A stretch of 64,000 nt of DNA from Paenibacillus swuensis (GTDB lineage Bacteria; Bacillota; Bacilli; Paenibacillales; DY6). The DNA lies in assembly GCF_001644605.1 (NCBI RefSeq), contig NZ_CP011388.1, positions 4,755,501 to 4,819,500 on the forward strand, given 5' to 3'. The position numbers and the translations under genes were made by a program. The notes beneath the pieces are model-generated. The model made no database searches. It saw only the letters and a list, made by a program, of their open reading frames with translations, and was not told the origin of the DNA. Positions 36,998 to 44,924 of the stretch are shown here, piece by piece. The first letter of the stretch is position 1; each line of letters begins with the position of its first letter.

Positions 36998-38335
36998 TTA
37001 GTCGTGATCCAAGGTTTGCGCCGTAATCAGCGATTTGGCCACCAGGCCTCCCGCATGATAAATTTCAATATCGAGCTTACCGAATTTCCTGCTCATTTCG
37101 AACAGTTTGGGACGAATTTCGATTTCCGCGTCAATCTGCAAGGGACGCAGGAAATAAGAGGTCATGTTCTCCAAAACCGCGTCATGCTTACGGTGATCAC
37201 GGATGACACGATAGGCCGCCTTCGTCATTAATGTGGTCAGCACCCCTTCTGATACCGTGCCCAGATGATTCGTCATTTGGGGGGTTATGATGCCCGTAAA
37301 AGTAAGGGTACCGTCCTCCTCCCGGCGTTCGTCAAAACCTGTCCAGATCAGGTCTTGGAAAGTTTCACCGATCTGGGGTTGCTTCTGGGCATATTGCATC
37401 GCCTTCAATACATCCTTGCGGGATATTACGCCAAGCAGCTTGCGCGATGTATCCACGATGGGAATCAACTCAATCCCTTCCCAAACCATTAAATGCGCCG
37501 CGGAAGCTACCGACGTATCCAGCGACAAAGTTGCCGGATTACGCGTCATTAATTTATCAATGGATTGGTCCGGCGATTCCCCTACCACATCCTTGGACGT
37601 GACTACCCCGATGACCCGGTTCCACTCATCTACGACGGGAAAGCGGCTGTGGGTCGTTTCGTCGACCATCCTCCGCAACTCTTCGACCGTGTTATAGCTC
37701 TTGGCGGCTATGACTTTGGATCTCAGGGAAACAATGTCCTCGATCAGCATGATTTTCTTCTTGATCAGACGATCGTCAATCGCCCTGTTAATCATGGAAG
37801 CTACTGTATAGGTATCATAGCTGGAAGAAATAATAGGGAGACACAGCTCATCGGCTAATTCCTTAACCTCCCGGCTGGTGTCAAACCCCCCGGTAATCAA
37901 GACGGCGGCCCCTTGCTCAAGGGCGACACTATGGGCTTTCTGTCGATTCCCGATAATAAGCAGAGACCCCGCGTCAATATATCGCATCATCGCATCCAGC
38001 TCCATCGCGCCTATAACGAATTTCCCCAGCGTCTTATCGAGCCCCTGTGCCCCTCCGAGAATGGAACCGTCCACAATATTCGCTACTTCGGCAAACGTAA
38101 GCTTGTCGATATTGTTGCGTTGCTTCTTCTCGATCCGGACCGTGCCTATTCTTTCCTTCGTGCTCAGCAGTCCCGTCGCCTCGGCTTCTTTCAGCGCTCG
38201 ATAGGCGGTACCTTCGCTCACTTGCATATCTTTAGCCATCGTTCGAACCGAAATCTTGGTCCCGACTTTGAGATTCTCAATGTATTTCATCAGTTGCTCG
38301 TGCTTGGTTTGTGTTCCGTTCGTCAAACCGTCCAT
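36998..38335 (-). CDS. ytoI: YtoI-like regulator: wHTH, DRTGG, two CBS and hotdog domains (445 aa)
   Basis: Domains in order: GntR-like winged helix (about 10-70, KISVRTMAKDMQVSEGTAYRAL), DRTGG domain (about 75-185, ending ISSSYDTYTVASMINRAI), two CBS units (about 195-310, SRFPVVDEWNRVIGVVTSKDV and LIPIVDTSRKLLGVISRKDV), and a C-terminal hotdog/thioesterase-like domain (about 320-440). Bacillus YtoI has the same chain. CBS pairs bind adenine nucleotides, so the protein probably links energy or CoA status to transcription (inference). GAAAGGG precedes the start. It converges with ytpI. Confidence 0.85.
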   Translation of the reverse strand: MDGLTNGTQTKHEQLMKYIENLKVGTKISVRTMAKDMQVSEGTAYRALKEAEATGLLSTKERIGTVRIEKKQRNNIDKLTFAEVANIVDGSILGGAQGLDKTLGKFVIGAMELDAMMRYIDAGSLLIIGNRQKAHSVALEQGAAVLITGGFDTSREVKELADELCLPIISSSYDTYTVASMINRAIDDRLIKKKIMLIEDIVSLRSKVIAAKSYNTVEELRRMVDETTHSRFPVVDEWNRVIGVVTSKDVVGESPDQSIDKLMTRNPATLSLDTSVASAAHLMVWEGIELIPIVDTSRKLLGVISRKDVLKAMQYAQKQPQIGETFQDLIWTGFDERREEDGTLTFTGIITPQMTNHLGTVSEGVLTTLMTKAAYRVIRDHRKHDAVLENMTSYFLRPLQIDAEIEIRPKLFEMSRKFGKLDIEIYHAGGLVAKSLITAQTLDHD

Positions 38336-38446
38336 CTGTATTACCCTTTCTACCGTTAACTGTATTAATCTGTAATAAACATATTATACTGCCAAATGCA
38401 AAAAAGAACAAATGTACGTATTTCACAAAAGAGCTGTACATCTAAA

Positions 38447-38478
38447 GAAAACCGCTCCCTGTCCGAAGACCGGGGCGG
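38447..38478 (-). terminator. Terminator after the two-helix membrane protein
   Basis: AACCGCCCC and GGAGCGGTT pair around a GC-rich loop, followed on the minus strand by TTCTTT. Confidence 0.7.
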
Positions 38479-38508
38479 TTGTGATGTGTATTGAAGGGAA
38501 GACGGTAT

Positions 38509-38769
38509 TCAGTTCATATAACGGCGCAGCAGACGTTCCCGGCCGGCTCTTTTAGCCCGTTTGATCCGCGCAAGCTCTTTACGCTGCTCCTCATCCACAC
38601 CCAGCAGAAAATGCAACTGAGACGCGATGATCAGTAAAGAAAAGCAAATCCATATACAGCTGAACAAGGTTGGCAATGTCAGTCCATATCCATTCTCCAA
38701 GCGGGGAACCGCGAACATCAGCAGACCCAGCGCCAACCCCAGATACAATACTCTTCTAGCGCCTTTCAT
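38509..38769 (-). CDS. Small two-helix membrane protein (86 aa)
   Basis: Two hydrophobic helices (VLYLGLALGLLMFAVPRL; LFSCIWICFSLLIIASQLHFLLG) are followed by a strongly basic, probably cytoplasmic tail (ELARIKRAKRAGRERLLRRYM). No family is recognised. AAAGGAG precedes the ATG and a terminator follows, so it is likely a real single-gene unit. Confidence 0.6.
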   Translation of the reverse strand: MKGARRVLYLGLALGLLMFAVPRLENGYGLTLPTLFSCIWICFSLLIIASQLHFLLGVDEEQRKELARIKRAKRAGRERLLRRYMN

Positions 38770-38867
38770 AGATCCAACTCCTTTGCTAAGACTAGTTTAC
38801 TATCAGCCTATGGTAACGGAGCGTAAAATATGAGACAAACCTGCGCTGCCTGAGTTTATATTCTCTG

Positions 38868-39203
38868 CTATAGAACGTCCTTCAACGGTTCCATAATAAT
38901 TCGGTTTACATCCTCCACAATAACCCCTAATCGTCTCTCGGCCTCGAATATCCGTTGAATGTTGGGATTCATGTTCAAAATTTCAAACCTTTTCTGCATC
39001 CGGTCCATCTCGTCACTCGATGGGGATTCCCCGTTCATCAGCCTCTGCTGTAACTCCAATTGCTGGCTCCGGAAATCATCGAGCATCCGCTTGCCTTCCT
39101 CATCCGCTTGAATTGCAAGCGCCGCAGCCTTACAGTCCGCATACTCATTGCTTTCTTTAATGGCTTTGGTCAGTTCGTAAGCTTTGTCATACACATTCAT
39201 CAT
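38868..39203 (-). CDS. yheA: YheA/YmcA/YlbF-family protein (111 aa)
   Basis: All-helical small protein. The start MMNVYDKAYELTKAIKES, the middle DFRSQQLELQQRLMNGE and the end EDVNRIIMEPLKDVL fit Bacillus YheA, a relative of YlbF and YmcA. Those relatives form a complex that modulates RNase Y and development; the role of YheA itself is not known. The start at 39203 has GAGAGG before it (an ATG 3 bases later is also possible). Bacillus carries yheA close to yheC and yheD, and here the divergent neighbours are five genes of that family. Confidence 0.8.
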   Translation of the reverse strand: MMNVYDKAYELTKAIKESNEYADCKAAALAIQADEEGKRMLDDFRSQQLELQQRLMNGESPSSDEMDRMQKRFEILNMNPNIQRIFEAERRLGVIVEDVNRIIMEPLKDVL

Positions 39204-39431
39204 TCTCATCCTCTCTCAAATTTGGGCGTACCCAACCTTTAGCTTTTTCCGTTCTCTCTATGCTAACGAAAACTGCAATACGCCTATAAGCGGCGCGGGT
39301 TTGCGAATTCGTCGGAAATGCGGATACCGGCTTATGAACCGCTTTCGAGTTCTGGGATGTTACAAGCACCACTAGATTAGTGTCCTCATATGATGATGTA
39401 TTGAAAGTTGATGCTGGGAAGGAGATCACGC

Positions 39432-40805
39432 ATGCAAAGCTCCAAAATCACAGTACAGGTGCTTGGCTCCAGCATACACGACGAATCGGTCATCTGGGTC
39501 AGTGACACGTTGCTGAAGAAATTCAAGATGTCCGCCAACCAGCCGGTTACCCTTCAGTTTGGCGCATTTCGGATGCAGGTAAAGATGGTATCCATGGTAA
39601 AAGGCGACGGCATCCGTTTGCAGGAATCCACAGCCCGCAAGATGGGGCTGCAAACCACCGTTCAATTAAGGATGCAGTATAAAGCTTCTTCCCATTCCCT
39701 CATCTTGGGACCGCTCATTGGAGTGCTGGTCAGCCGATCTTATTCGCAATTCCCCGATAAGCCCTTCGGTACCATCACTTCGTTCGCCAAGGAACTGGTA
39801 GACGCGTGCCAGAGTCAGGGGGCGTTGGTTTACTTCTTCACGCCGAATGAAGTCGGATTCAATACAAATTATGTGCAGGGCTGGAGTTATTCCGACAGCT
39901 GGTATAAGACGGCTTTCCCATCGCCGGATGTGTTGCATAATCGTTTAACGACCCGAAAACTGGAGAATAAACCCAGCGTACAACATTTCATGAGGGAAGT
40001 AAAACAGCGTCATAACACCAGTGTGTTTAACGAGAAATTTCTGAATAAAACCGAAGTGTTTCAGGCTTTGCAGCATGATCATACCTTGTTGAAATATCTT
40101 CCGGAATCCTATCTCTTCAAAAATTTCACAATGCTCAAATCGATGTGCAGCAAGCATAGTGTCGTGTTCCTTAAGCCTATACGAGGCAGTCTGGGTAAAG
40201 GCATTATCCGCATAACCAAAATGAGCGACAATTCATATCAATGCCATTTTACCAATGTAAACGGTGCTCGTAAACAGAACTTTCCGAAACTGTTAAACCT
40301 CTTTACAGCCATCTCCGGCAAAATGAAAACAACGCGGTACCAAATCCAACAAGGTTTGCATCTTATGGAGGTAGGCAAGCGTCCTGTGGATTTCCGCGCA
40401 CTCGTACAGAAAAATCTCGAGGGAAAATGGGAGATCACCTCTGTCGTAGCCCGAATTGCCGGAAGTCACCACTTTGTCTCCAATATCGCCCGAGGCGGAA
40501 CGCTCAGCACGGTGAAAGAAGCGGTGGCTAAATCGAATTTAACCCCTTCGAACCGCAGTGATCTTTATAACAAGATGCACAAAGCCGCGTTAGACATCGC
40601 AGCAGGCGTGGATGCCCAGATCCCGGCCCATTTCGGAGAATTAGGTATCGATCTGGCCGTGGATGTCACCGGTAAAGTTTGGTTGCTGGAAGTTAACTCC
40701 AAGCCTTCCAAAAATGATAACACCCAACTTAACGATACAAAAATCCGGCCCTCTGTCCGGCGTATGGTCCAATACGCCCGCTATCTGACCGGTTTTACGA
40801 GGTGA
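39432..40805 (+). CDS. YheC/YheD-family ATP-grasp protein, long YheD type, copy 1 (457 aa)
   Basis: An N-terminal beta-rich domain of about 85 residues (SSKITVQVLGSSIHDE, then VTLQFGAFRMQVKMV) precedes the core, which begins LILGPLIGVLVS. ATP-grasp signatures: VFLKPIRGSLGKGIIRI (glycine-rich loop and lysine), VDFRALVQKNLEGKWEI, and GELGIDLAVDVTGKVWLLEVNSKPSK with the metal-binding E-x-N. ATP-grasp enzymes join a carboxylate to an amine or thiol via acyl phosphate. In Bacillus, YheC and YheD are found with the spore coat. AAGGAG precedes ATG 39432. First gene of the five-paralog operon; its stop overlaps the next gene's ribosome site. Confidence 0.87.
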   Translation: MQSSKITVQVLGSSIHDESVIWVSDTLLKKFKMSANQPVTLQFGAFRMQVKMVSMVKGDGIRLQESTARKMGLQTTVQLRMQYKASSHSLILGPLIGVLVSRSYSQFPDKPFGTITSFAKELVDACQSQGALVYFFTPNEVGFNTNYVQGWSYSDSWYKTAFPSPDVLHNRLTTRKLENKPSVQHFMREVKQRHNTSVFNEKFLNKTEVFQALQHDHTLLKYLPESYLFKNFTMLKSMCSKHSVVFLKPIRGSLGKGIIRITKMSDNSYQCHFTNVNGARKQNFPKLLNLFTAISGKMKTTRYQIQQGLHLMEVGKRPVDFRALVQKNLEGKWEITSVVARIAGSHHFVSNIARGGTLSTVKEAVAKSNLTPSNRSDLYNKMHKAALDIAAGVDAQIPAHFGELGIDLAVDVTGKVWLLEVNSKPSKNDNTQLNDTKIRPSVRRMVQYARYLTGFTR

Positions 40806-40810
40806 AACCG

Positions 40811-41932
40811 ATGCTACGTAAACCTCATCAACCGCGTTATGTCGGCATCATGATCTGTGAACGCGGAGGCGCTCTGCCATTTCCCGAGCGCGATTACTTT
40901 CGAAAGCTTTGTCTCCTTGGGCACAGCTTAGGGATGACTGTCTATATTTTCTCACCGGAATGGGTGCGTTTTGAAAACAACCGTACCGTGGGGTATACGT
41001 ATAACGGCAAGATTACCGCCTGGGAAAAAAGTGTGTTCCCTCTGCCCAATGTGCTCTACGATCGTTGCTACTACGCGAATAAGATGAGGTACGACCTTCA
41101 TGCTCCGTTGATCAGCAAGCTAAGAAAGCTGAAGGGAATCCGATTCATGGGATATGGCTTGAAAGGGAAGTGGGATGTGCAACAGGCGCTGCACAATCAT
41201 GAGAACATGCTGCCTCATCTCCCTTATACGGAACTGTATCAAACCTCCCGAGGACTTAGCTCGTTCCTGAACACGCATGGAGAAGCATTCCTCAAGCCCC
41301 ATGCGGGAAGTCACGGTAAGGGTGTTATGCACCTGATCAAGAAGGCTGAGAGTACGTTTGAACTTAAGGGCAGGAATCCACAAAATTCACCTTTTCACAT
41401 TACATTTCGGAATGAACAAACAATGCTTCAATGGGTGAGACGCTTTATGGGCACCCGGCGTTATCTCATCCAGGAATACCTTAAATTGACTACAACCGAA
41501 GGGGAACCTTATGACATTCGTTCTTTGGTGCAAAAAGACGGCGGAGGGAATTGGCGAACGACAGGCATGGCGGTCCGCAAAGGAAAGCAGGGCAGTATAA
41601 CCTCCAATTTGGCCGGAGGGGGTCACGCGGAAGAGGTTATTCCCTTCCTGAGTAACCAATTCGACCAGGAACAAGCCGATACGATTCTGACTGTGCTAAA
41701 CCATCTCTCTTCTACGATTCCCGAAGCCCTGGAACAACAACACGGAAGGCTTGCTGAGCTGGGTATCGACCTCGGGGTGGATACCCAAGGCCGTGTATGG
41801 ATATTGGAAGTTAATTCTAAACCGGGCAGATCCGTTTTCACTCAATTGAACGACCTGAACGCACGTAAAAATTCCGTCAAGTATCCCATACAATACGCCC
41901 GGTATCTTTTGGATCGGCAACTAGGAGGATAA
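40811..41932 (+). CDS. YheC/YheD-family ATP-grasp protein, short YheC type, copy 2 (373 aa)
   Basis: Lacks the N-terminal beta domain and begins with the core (YVGIMICERGGALPFPERDY). ATP-grasp motifs are FLKPHAGSHGKGVMHLI, YDIRSLVQKDGGGNWRT, GSITSNLAGGG and AELGIDLGVDTQGRVWILEVNSKPGR. All residues expected for ATP and metal binding appear present. ATG 40811 is preferred because GAGGTG, which includes the stop of the previous gene, lies 6 bases before it; GTG 40802 is the alternative. The next gene starts 3 bases after its stop. Function inferred from family: ligase acting in the mother cell during coat formation. Confidence 0.86.
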   Translation: MLRKPHQPRYVGIMICERGGALPFPERDYFRKLCLLGHSLGMTVYIFSPEWVRFENNRTVGYTYNGKITAWEKSVFPLPNVLYDRCYYANKMRYDLHAPLISKLRKLKGIRFMGYGLKGKWDVQQALHNHENMLPHLPYTELYQTSRGLSSFLNTHGEAFLKPHAGSHGKGVMHLIKKAESTFELKGRNPQNSPFHITFRNEQTMLQWVRRFMGTRRYLIQEYLKLTTTEGEPYDIRSLVQKDGGGNWRTTGMAVRKGKQGSITSNLAGGGHAEEVIPFLSNQFDQEQADTILTVLNHLSSTIPEALEQQHGRLAELGIDLGVDTQGRVWILEVNSKPGRSVFTQLNDLNARKNSVKYPIQYARYLLDRQLGG

Positions 41933-41934
41933 CC

Positions 41935-43308
41935 ATGAGCATAACCAATTGCAACGTACACTTTACCGCGCAAACCGACAAAGCGATCTATGTTTCCGGC
42001 GCTTTGTTGAAACAGCTTAACCTGGGAGGACGGAAATCCGTTTCCTTCCGCTTAGGCAAAGAGTCCATTCAGGCCACGGTGCGAACGATTAAACGGAAAG
42101 GAAATCATCTATATCTTCCTTCCGGCATCAGGAACACGATACGCGTACCGAAATCAGGCAACATCATGGTGCTGAGTAACACAGATGAAGTGCACATCGG
42201 TCCGCTCATCGGCATTTTAACCGACGGTACCGGCCGGAGCGGCGCATTGCCTTTCAGCGGTCGTACCGGCTTCATCAAACAGCTGCTGAAGGCGGGCCAC
42301 AACAAAGCTTATTTCTTTGCGTTTACGCCGAGAGACATTGATTGGCAACGAGATATGGTAACAGGCTACTTTCTAAATGAGAGCAACGGCTTCACCCGAA
42401 AAACCGTTCCCCTGCCGGACGTTGTCTACAATCGCCTGCCTAGCCGAATCGCCGAAGGCTCCGGATCCATGGAGAGCTTCAAAGAAAAATTCGTGAAACG
42501 TAAAATTGCTTTCTTCAACTGGAGCTTTTTTAGTAAATGGGAAGTTTACAACATGCTGGACGGCGAACAGGAAGCTTACAAACACGTGCCAGAGTCCTTC
42601 CTGAACCCGACGCCCGAACGGATTAAAGAGCAGTTGGAAAAGCACTCTTTTGTCTATCTGAAGCCTACAGGAGGGTCTTTAGGCCGCGGTATTTACCGAT
42701 TGACGTATCATCCCAAGAAAGGTTACTTTGCCCGGTTCCGAAGAGGCGGATCGAACGTGCTCCTTCGGTTCAGCAATTTCAACTCCCTCATGCGCATGTT
42801 GCACAACGGCAATAAGAGCCGAATGAAGAATTATGTGTTGCAGCAAGGGATTCGCCTGATTGAAATCGATTCCTGTCCCATCGACTTCCGTTTCCATCTA
42901 CACAAGAACGGCAAAAATCAATGGGTCGTAGCGGGCATCGGTGCAAAGAAAGCGGGTAAGGGCAGCATAACGACGCATGTAAAGAACGGCGGACAGCTGA
43001 TGACGCCGGAACAGGCGCTAAGCCGGGTATTCGGCGGAAGATCCGATGAAGTGCTGGAGGAAGCGAAGAAAGTGTCAATCAAGATGGCGGAGGCTATAGA
43101 GCGAAACTATAAGCATACCATCGGCGAGCTGGGACTGGACATCGGTGTCGATAAAGACGAGGAAATCTGGATGTTCGAGGCCAACGCTAAACCGGGACGC
43201 TCCATCTTCAAGCATCCTTCTTTACGCGGTGAGGGTAAGCAGTCGTTGACTTATATCTTTGAACATTGCATGTATTTAAGCAAGTTCCGTGTAAGAAAGG
43301 ATGGTTAA
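41935..43308 (+). CDS. YheC/YheD-family ATP-grasp protein, long YheD type, copy 3 (457 aa)
   Basis: Same layout as copy 1: an N-terminal beta domain (NVHFTAQTDKAIYVSGALL, SVSFRLGKESIQATVRTI) followed by the core from HIGPLIGILTDG. ATP-grasp motifs are VYLKPTGGSLGRGIYRL, IDFRFHLHKNGKNQWVV, GSITTHVKNGG and GELGLDIGVDKDEEIWMFEANAKPGR. The usual LVQK is replaced by HLHK, and E-x-N is EAN, so the substrate pocket may differ from copy 1. AGGAGG precedes the ATG. It lies in a run of near-touching genes. Confidence 0.87.
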   Translation: MSITNCNVHFTAQTDKAIYVSGALLKQLNLGGRKSVSFRLGKESIQATVRTIKRKGNHLYLPSGIRNTIRVPKSGNIMVLSNTDEVHIGPLIGILTDGTGRSGALPFSGRTGFIKQLLKAGHNKAYFFAFTPRDIDWQRDMVTGYFLNESNGFTRKTVPLPDVVYNRLPSRIAEGSGSMESFKEKFVKRKIAFFNWSFFSKWEVYNMLDGEQEAYKHVPESFLNPTPERIKEQLEKHSFVYLKPTGGSLGRGIYRLTYHPKKGYFARFRRGGSNVLLRFSNFNSLMRMLHNGNKSRMKNYVLQQGIRLIEIDSCPIDFRFHLHKNGKNQWVVAGIGAKKAGKGSITTHVKNGGQLMTPEQALSRVFGGRSDEVLEEAKKVSIKMAEAIERNYKHTIGELGLDIGVDKDEEIWMFEANAKPGRSIFKHPSLRGEGKQSLTYIFEHCMYLSKFRVRKDG

Positions 43309-43310
43309 GT

Positions 43311-44444
43311 GTGGACATTCACCTGCACGACGTCAGCCACAAACCCGTCTTAGCCATTCTTACCGTGGATGATGACAACGGTCTGTTCCGGGGAAATCGC
43401 AACAATTTCATTGATCTGATCAAGACGGGGAGAGATCTGGGGTTCCTCGTCTATGTGGCGACATGTAAAGAATTAAAGCTTAACAACAAACGCATTATCG
43501 GTTTTACTTACAACGCGGAAAGCAAGACATGGCTGCAGCAGCTGTTCCCGCTTCCTCATGTGGTCTACAACCGTATCCCCTTTCGCAAGGATGAGCTGCT
43601 TCCCGAGAGTCAAAGAGCGATCGACAGTTGCCTGCGCCACCCCAATATTCGGATATTCAATCCCGCGTTCTTTAATAAATGGCATCTCTTTGAGTGGCTG
43701 AAGAAATCCAAGAGCACCCGCAAATACATTCCCGCAACTCGTAAATTAACCACTGCCGCGGAGTTCGGCAAGCTGCTTAAGCAACACACCGTCCTCTATC
43801 TGAAACCGGAACGCGGAAAAGCCGGCGTAGGTATTATGAGAGCCAAACAAACGACGAACAAGGAGCATCCCTTCCGTTTAACGGTGCAGGATGAAAAAGG
43901 CAGTCACACCTATAGGTTCACAACCCTCTCCAAGTTGTGGAGCAAGCTGTCCCGCTTCACCGGAGATGAAGATTATATCGCCCAACAGGGAATTCAGCTG
44001 GCAAGCGTGAGTCAGCGTCCGTTCGACCTGAGATTGCTGGTGCAGAAAAACTACAAAGGACAGTGGGATGTGACGGGCATCGGCGCCCGTGTGGCGGGGG
44101 TGCTTAGCATTACCACTCACGTTCCGCGCGGCGGTTCAATAGATGATCCGGAGAAGTTGCTGACGGTATCCTTTGGCAGTGAAATCGCCAAGAAACTCAT
44201 GGTAAAAGCAAAGCATGCCGCGCATCTGATCGCCAGACAGGTGGAGAAAGGCGCGGGACATTCCCTAGGTGAAATGTCCATGGATATGGGCGTTGATGAA
44301 AAAGGGAATATATGGTTTTTTGAAGCCAATGCGAAACCGATGAAGTTTGACGAGCCCCATATTCGCAAAAAATCGCTTGAACGTATATTTCAATACAGTA
44401 TGCACCTAAGTAAACATTGGCAGGTCAAGTCGGGAGGCGGCTAA
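43311..44444 (+). CDS. YheC/YheD-family ATP-grasp protein, short YheC type, copy 4 (377 aa)
   Basis: Core only, starting at GTG 43311 (DIHLHDVSHKPVLAILTVDDDN) behind AAAGGATG; an upstream ATG overlaps the previous gene and is rejected. Motifs: LYLKPERGKAGVGIMRA, FDLRLLVQKNYKGQWDV, LSITTHVPRGG and GEMSMDMGVDEKGNIWFFEANAKPMK. The glycine-rich loop is GKAGVG instead of GSxGxG, and the residues after the metal-binding motif are PMKF rather than PGRS. This is the most divergent copy and may have altered nucleotide handling. One base separates its stop from the acetyltransferase gene. Confidence 0.85.
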   Translation: MDIHLHDVSHKPVLAILTVDDDNGLFRGNRNNFIDLIKTGRDLGFLVYVATCKELKLNNKRIIGFTYNAESKTWLQQLFPLPHVVYNRIPFRKDELLPESQRAIDSCLRHPNIRIFNPAFFNKWHLFEWLKKSKSTRKYIPATRKLTTAAEFGKLLKQHTVLYLKPERGKAGVGIMRAKQTTNKEHPFRLTVQDEKGSHTYRFTTLSKLWSKLSRFTGDEDYIAQQGIQLASVSQRPFDLRLLVQKNYKGQWDVTGIGARVAGVLSITTHVPRGGSIDDPEKLLTVSFGSEIAKKLMVKAKHAAHLIARQVEKGAGHSLGEMSMDMGVDEKGNIWFFEANAKPMKFDEPHIRKKSLERIFQYSMHLSKHWQVKSGGG

Positions 44445-44445
44445 C

Positions 44446-44919
44446 GTGCGCATTCACGCAATTACACCCGACCGGTATCACCGGTTTAACAAGGGCGTGC
44501 AACAATTTGCCAAACGGCATGGTGACGGCCGCATCACACGGGGCGCTCTGCGCCTGGCTGAAGCCGCTTTAGCCGATAGCTCCTCCTCCAAGGGAAATCA
44601 ACTGCTCCTGATGTCGGATCAAGGAGACATTGCCGGAGTCAGCCTAGTGTTGGGATATGGCGAGATTGCCGCTATAGTCATTGTTCATTCCGAATACAGG
44701 GGACGCCGGGTGGCCCCGCAGCTGATTTCGCGACACGTTGCCGATTTAGGAGCCTATACGTGCAACGTAGCCGTCCATAATACACCTAGCTTAAAGATGT
44801 GTTTCCGTGCAGGACTGACCGCGGTGGGTCTGTTTACAGGACCAACAGGTGTGCCCACACTGCGGTTTATCCATCCCGGCAGCTTCGTGACTTCTACAAA
44901 TTTGAATCAAAGTGGGTGA
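44446..44919 (+). CDS. GNAT-family N-acetyltransferase inside the ATP-grasp cluster (157 aa)
   Basis: The acetyl-CoA loop is visible as VIVHSEYRGRRVAPQLISRHV (motif A, R-G-R-R-V-A) after the beta strands LLLMSDQGDIAGVSLVLGYGEIAAI. Motif B follows with HNTPSLKMCFRAGLTAVGLF. The start is GTG 44446 with GGGAGGCGG just before it. It transfers an acyl group to an amine; its target is unknown. Being translationally packed between copies 4 and 5, it probably works on the same product or protein as the ATP-grasp enzymes (inference from context). Confidence 0.8.
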   Translation: MRIHAITPDRYHRFNKGVQQFAKRHGDGRITRGALRLAEAALADSSSSKGNQLLLMSDQGDIAGVSLVLGYGEIAAIVIVHSEYRGRRVAPQLISRHVADLGAYTCNVAVHNTPSLKMCFRAGLTAVGLFTGPTGVPTLRFIHPGSFVTSTNLNQSG

Positions 44920-44924
44920 ATCCG

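Noticed and set aside
39366-39395. Sigma-K promoter before the ATP-grasp operon (CACC, 16 bases, CATATGATG)
   Set aside because: The -10 lacks the TA at its end and the -35 is minimal; too weak to list as a feature, though sporulation control would fit.
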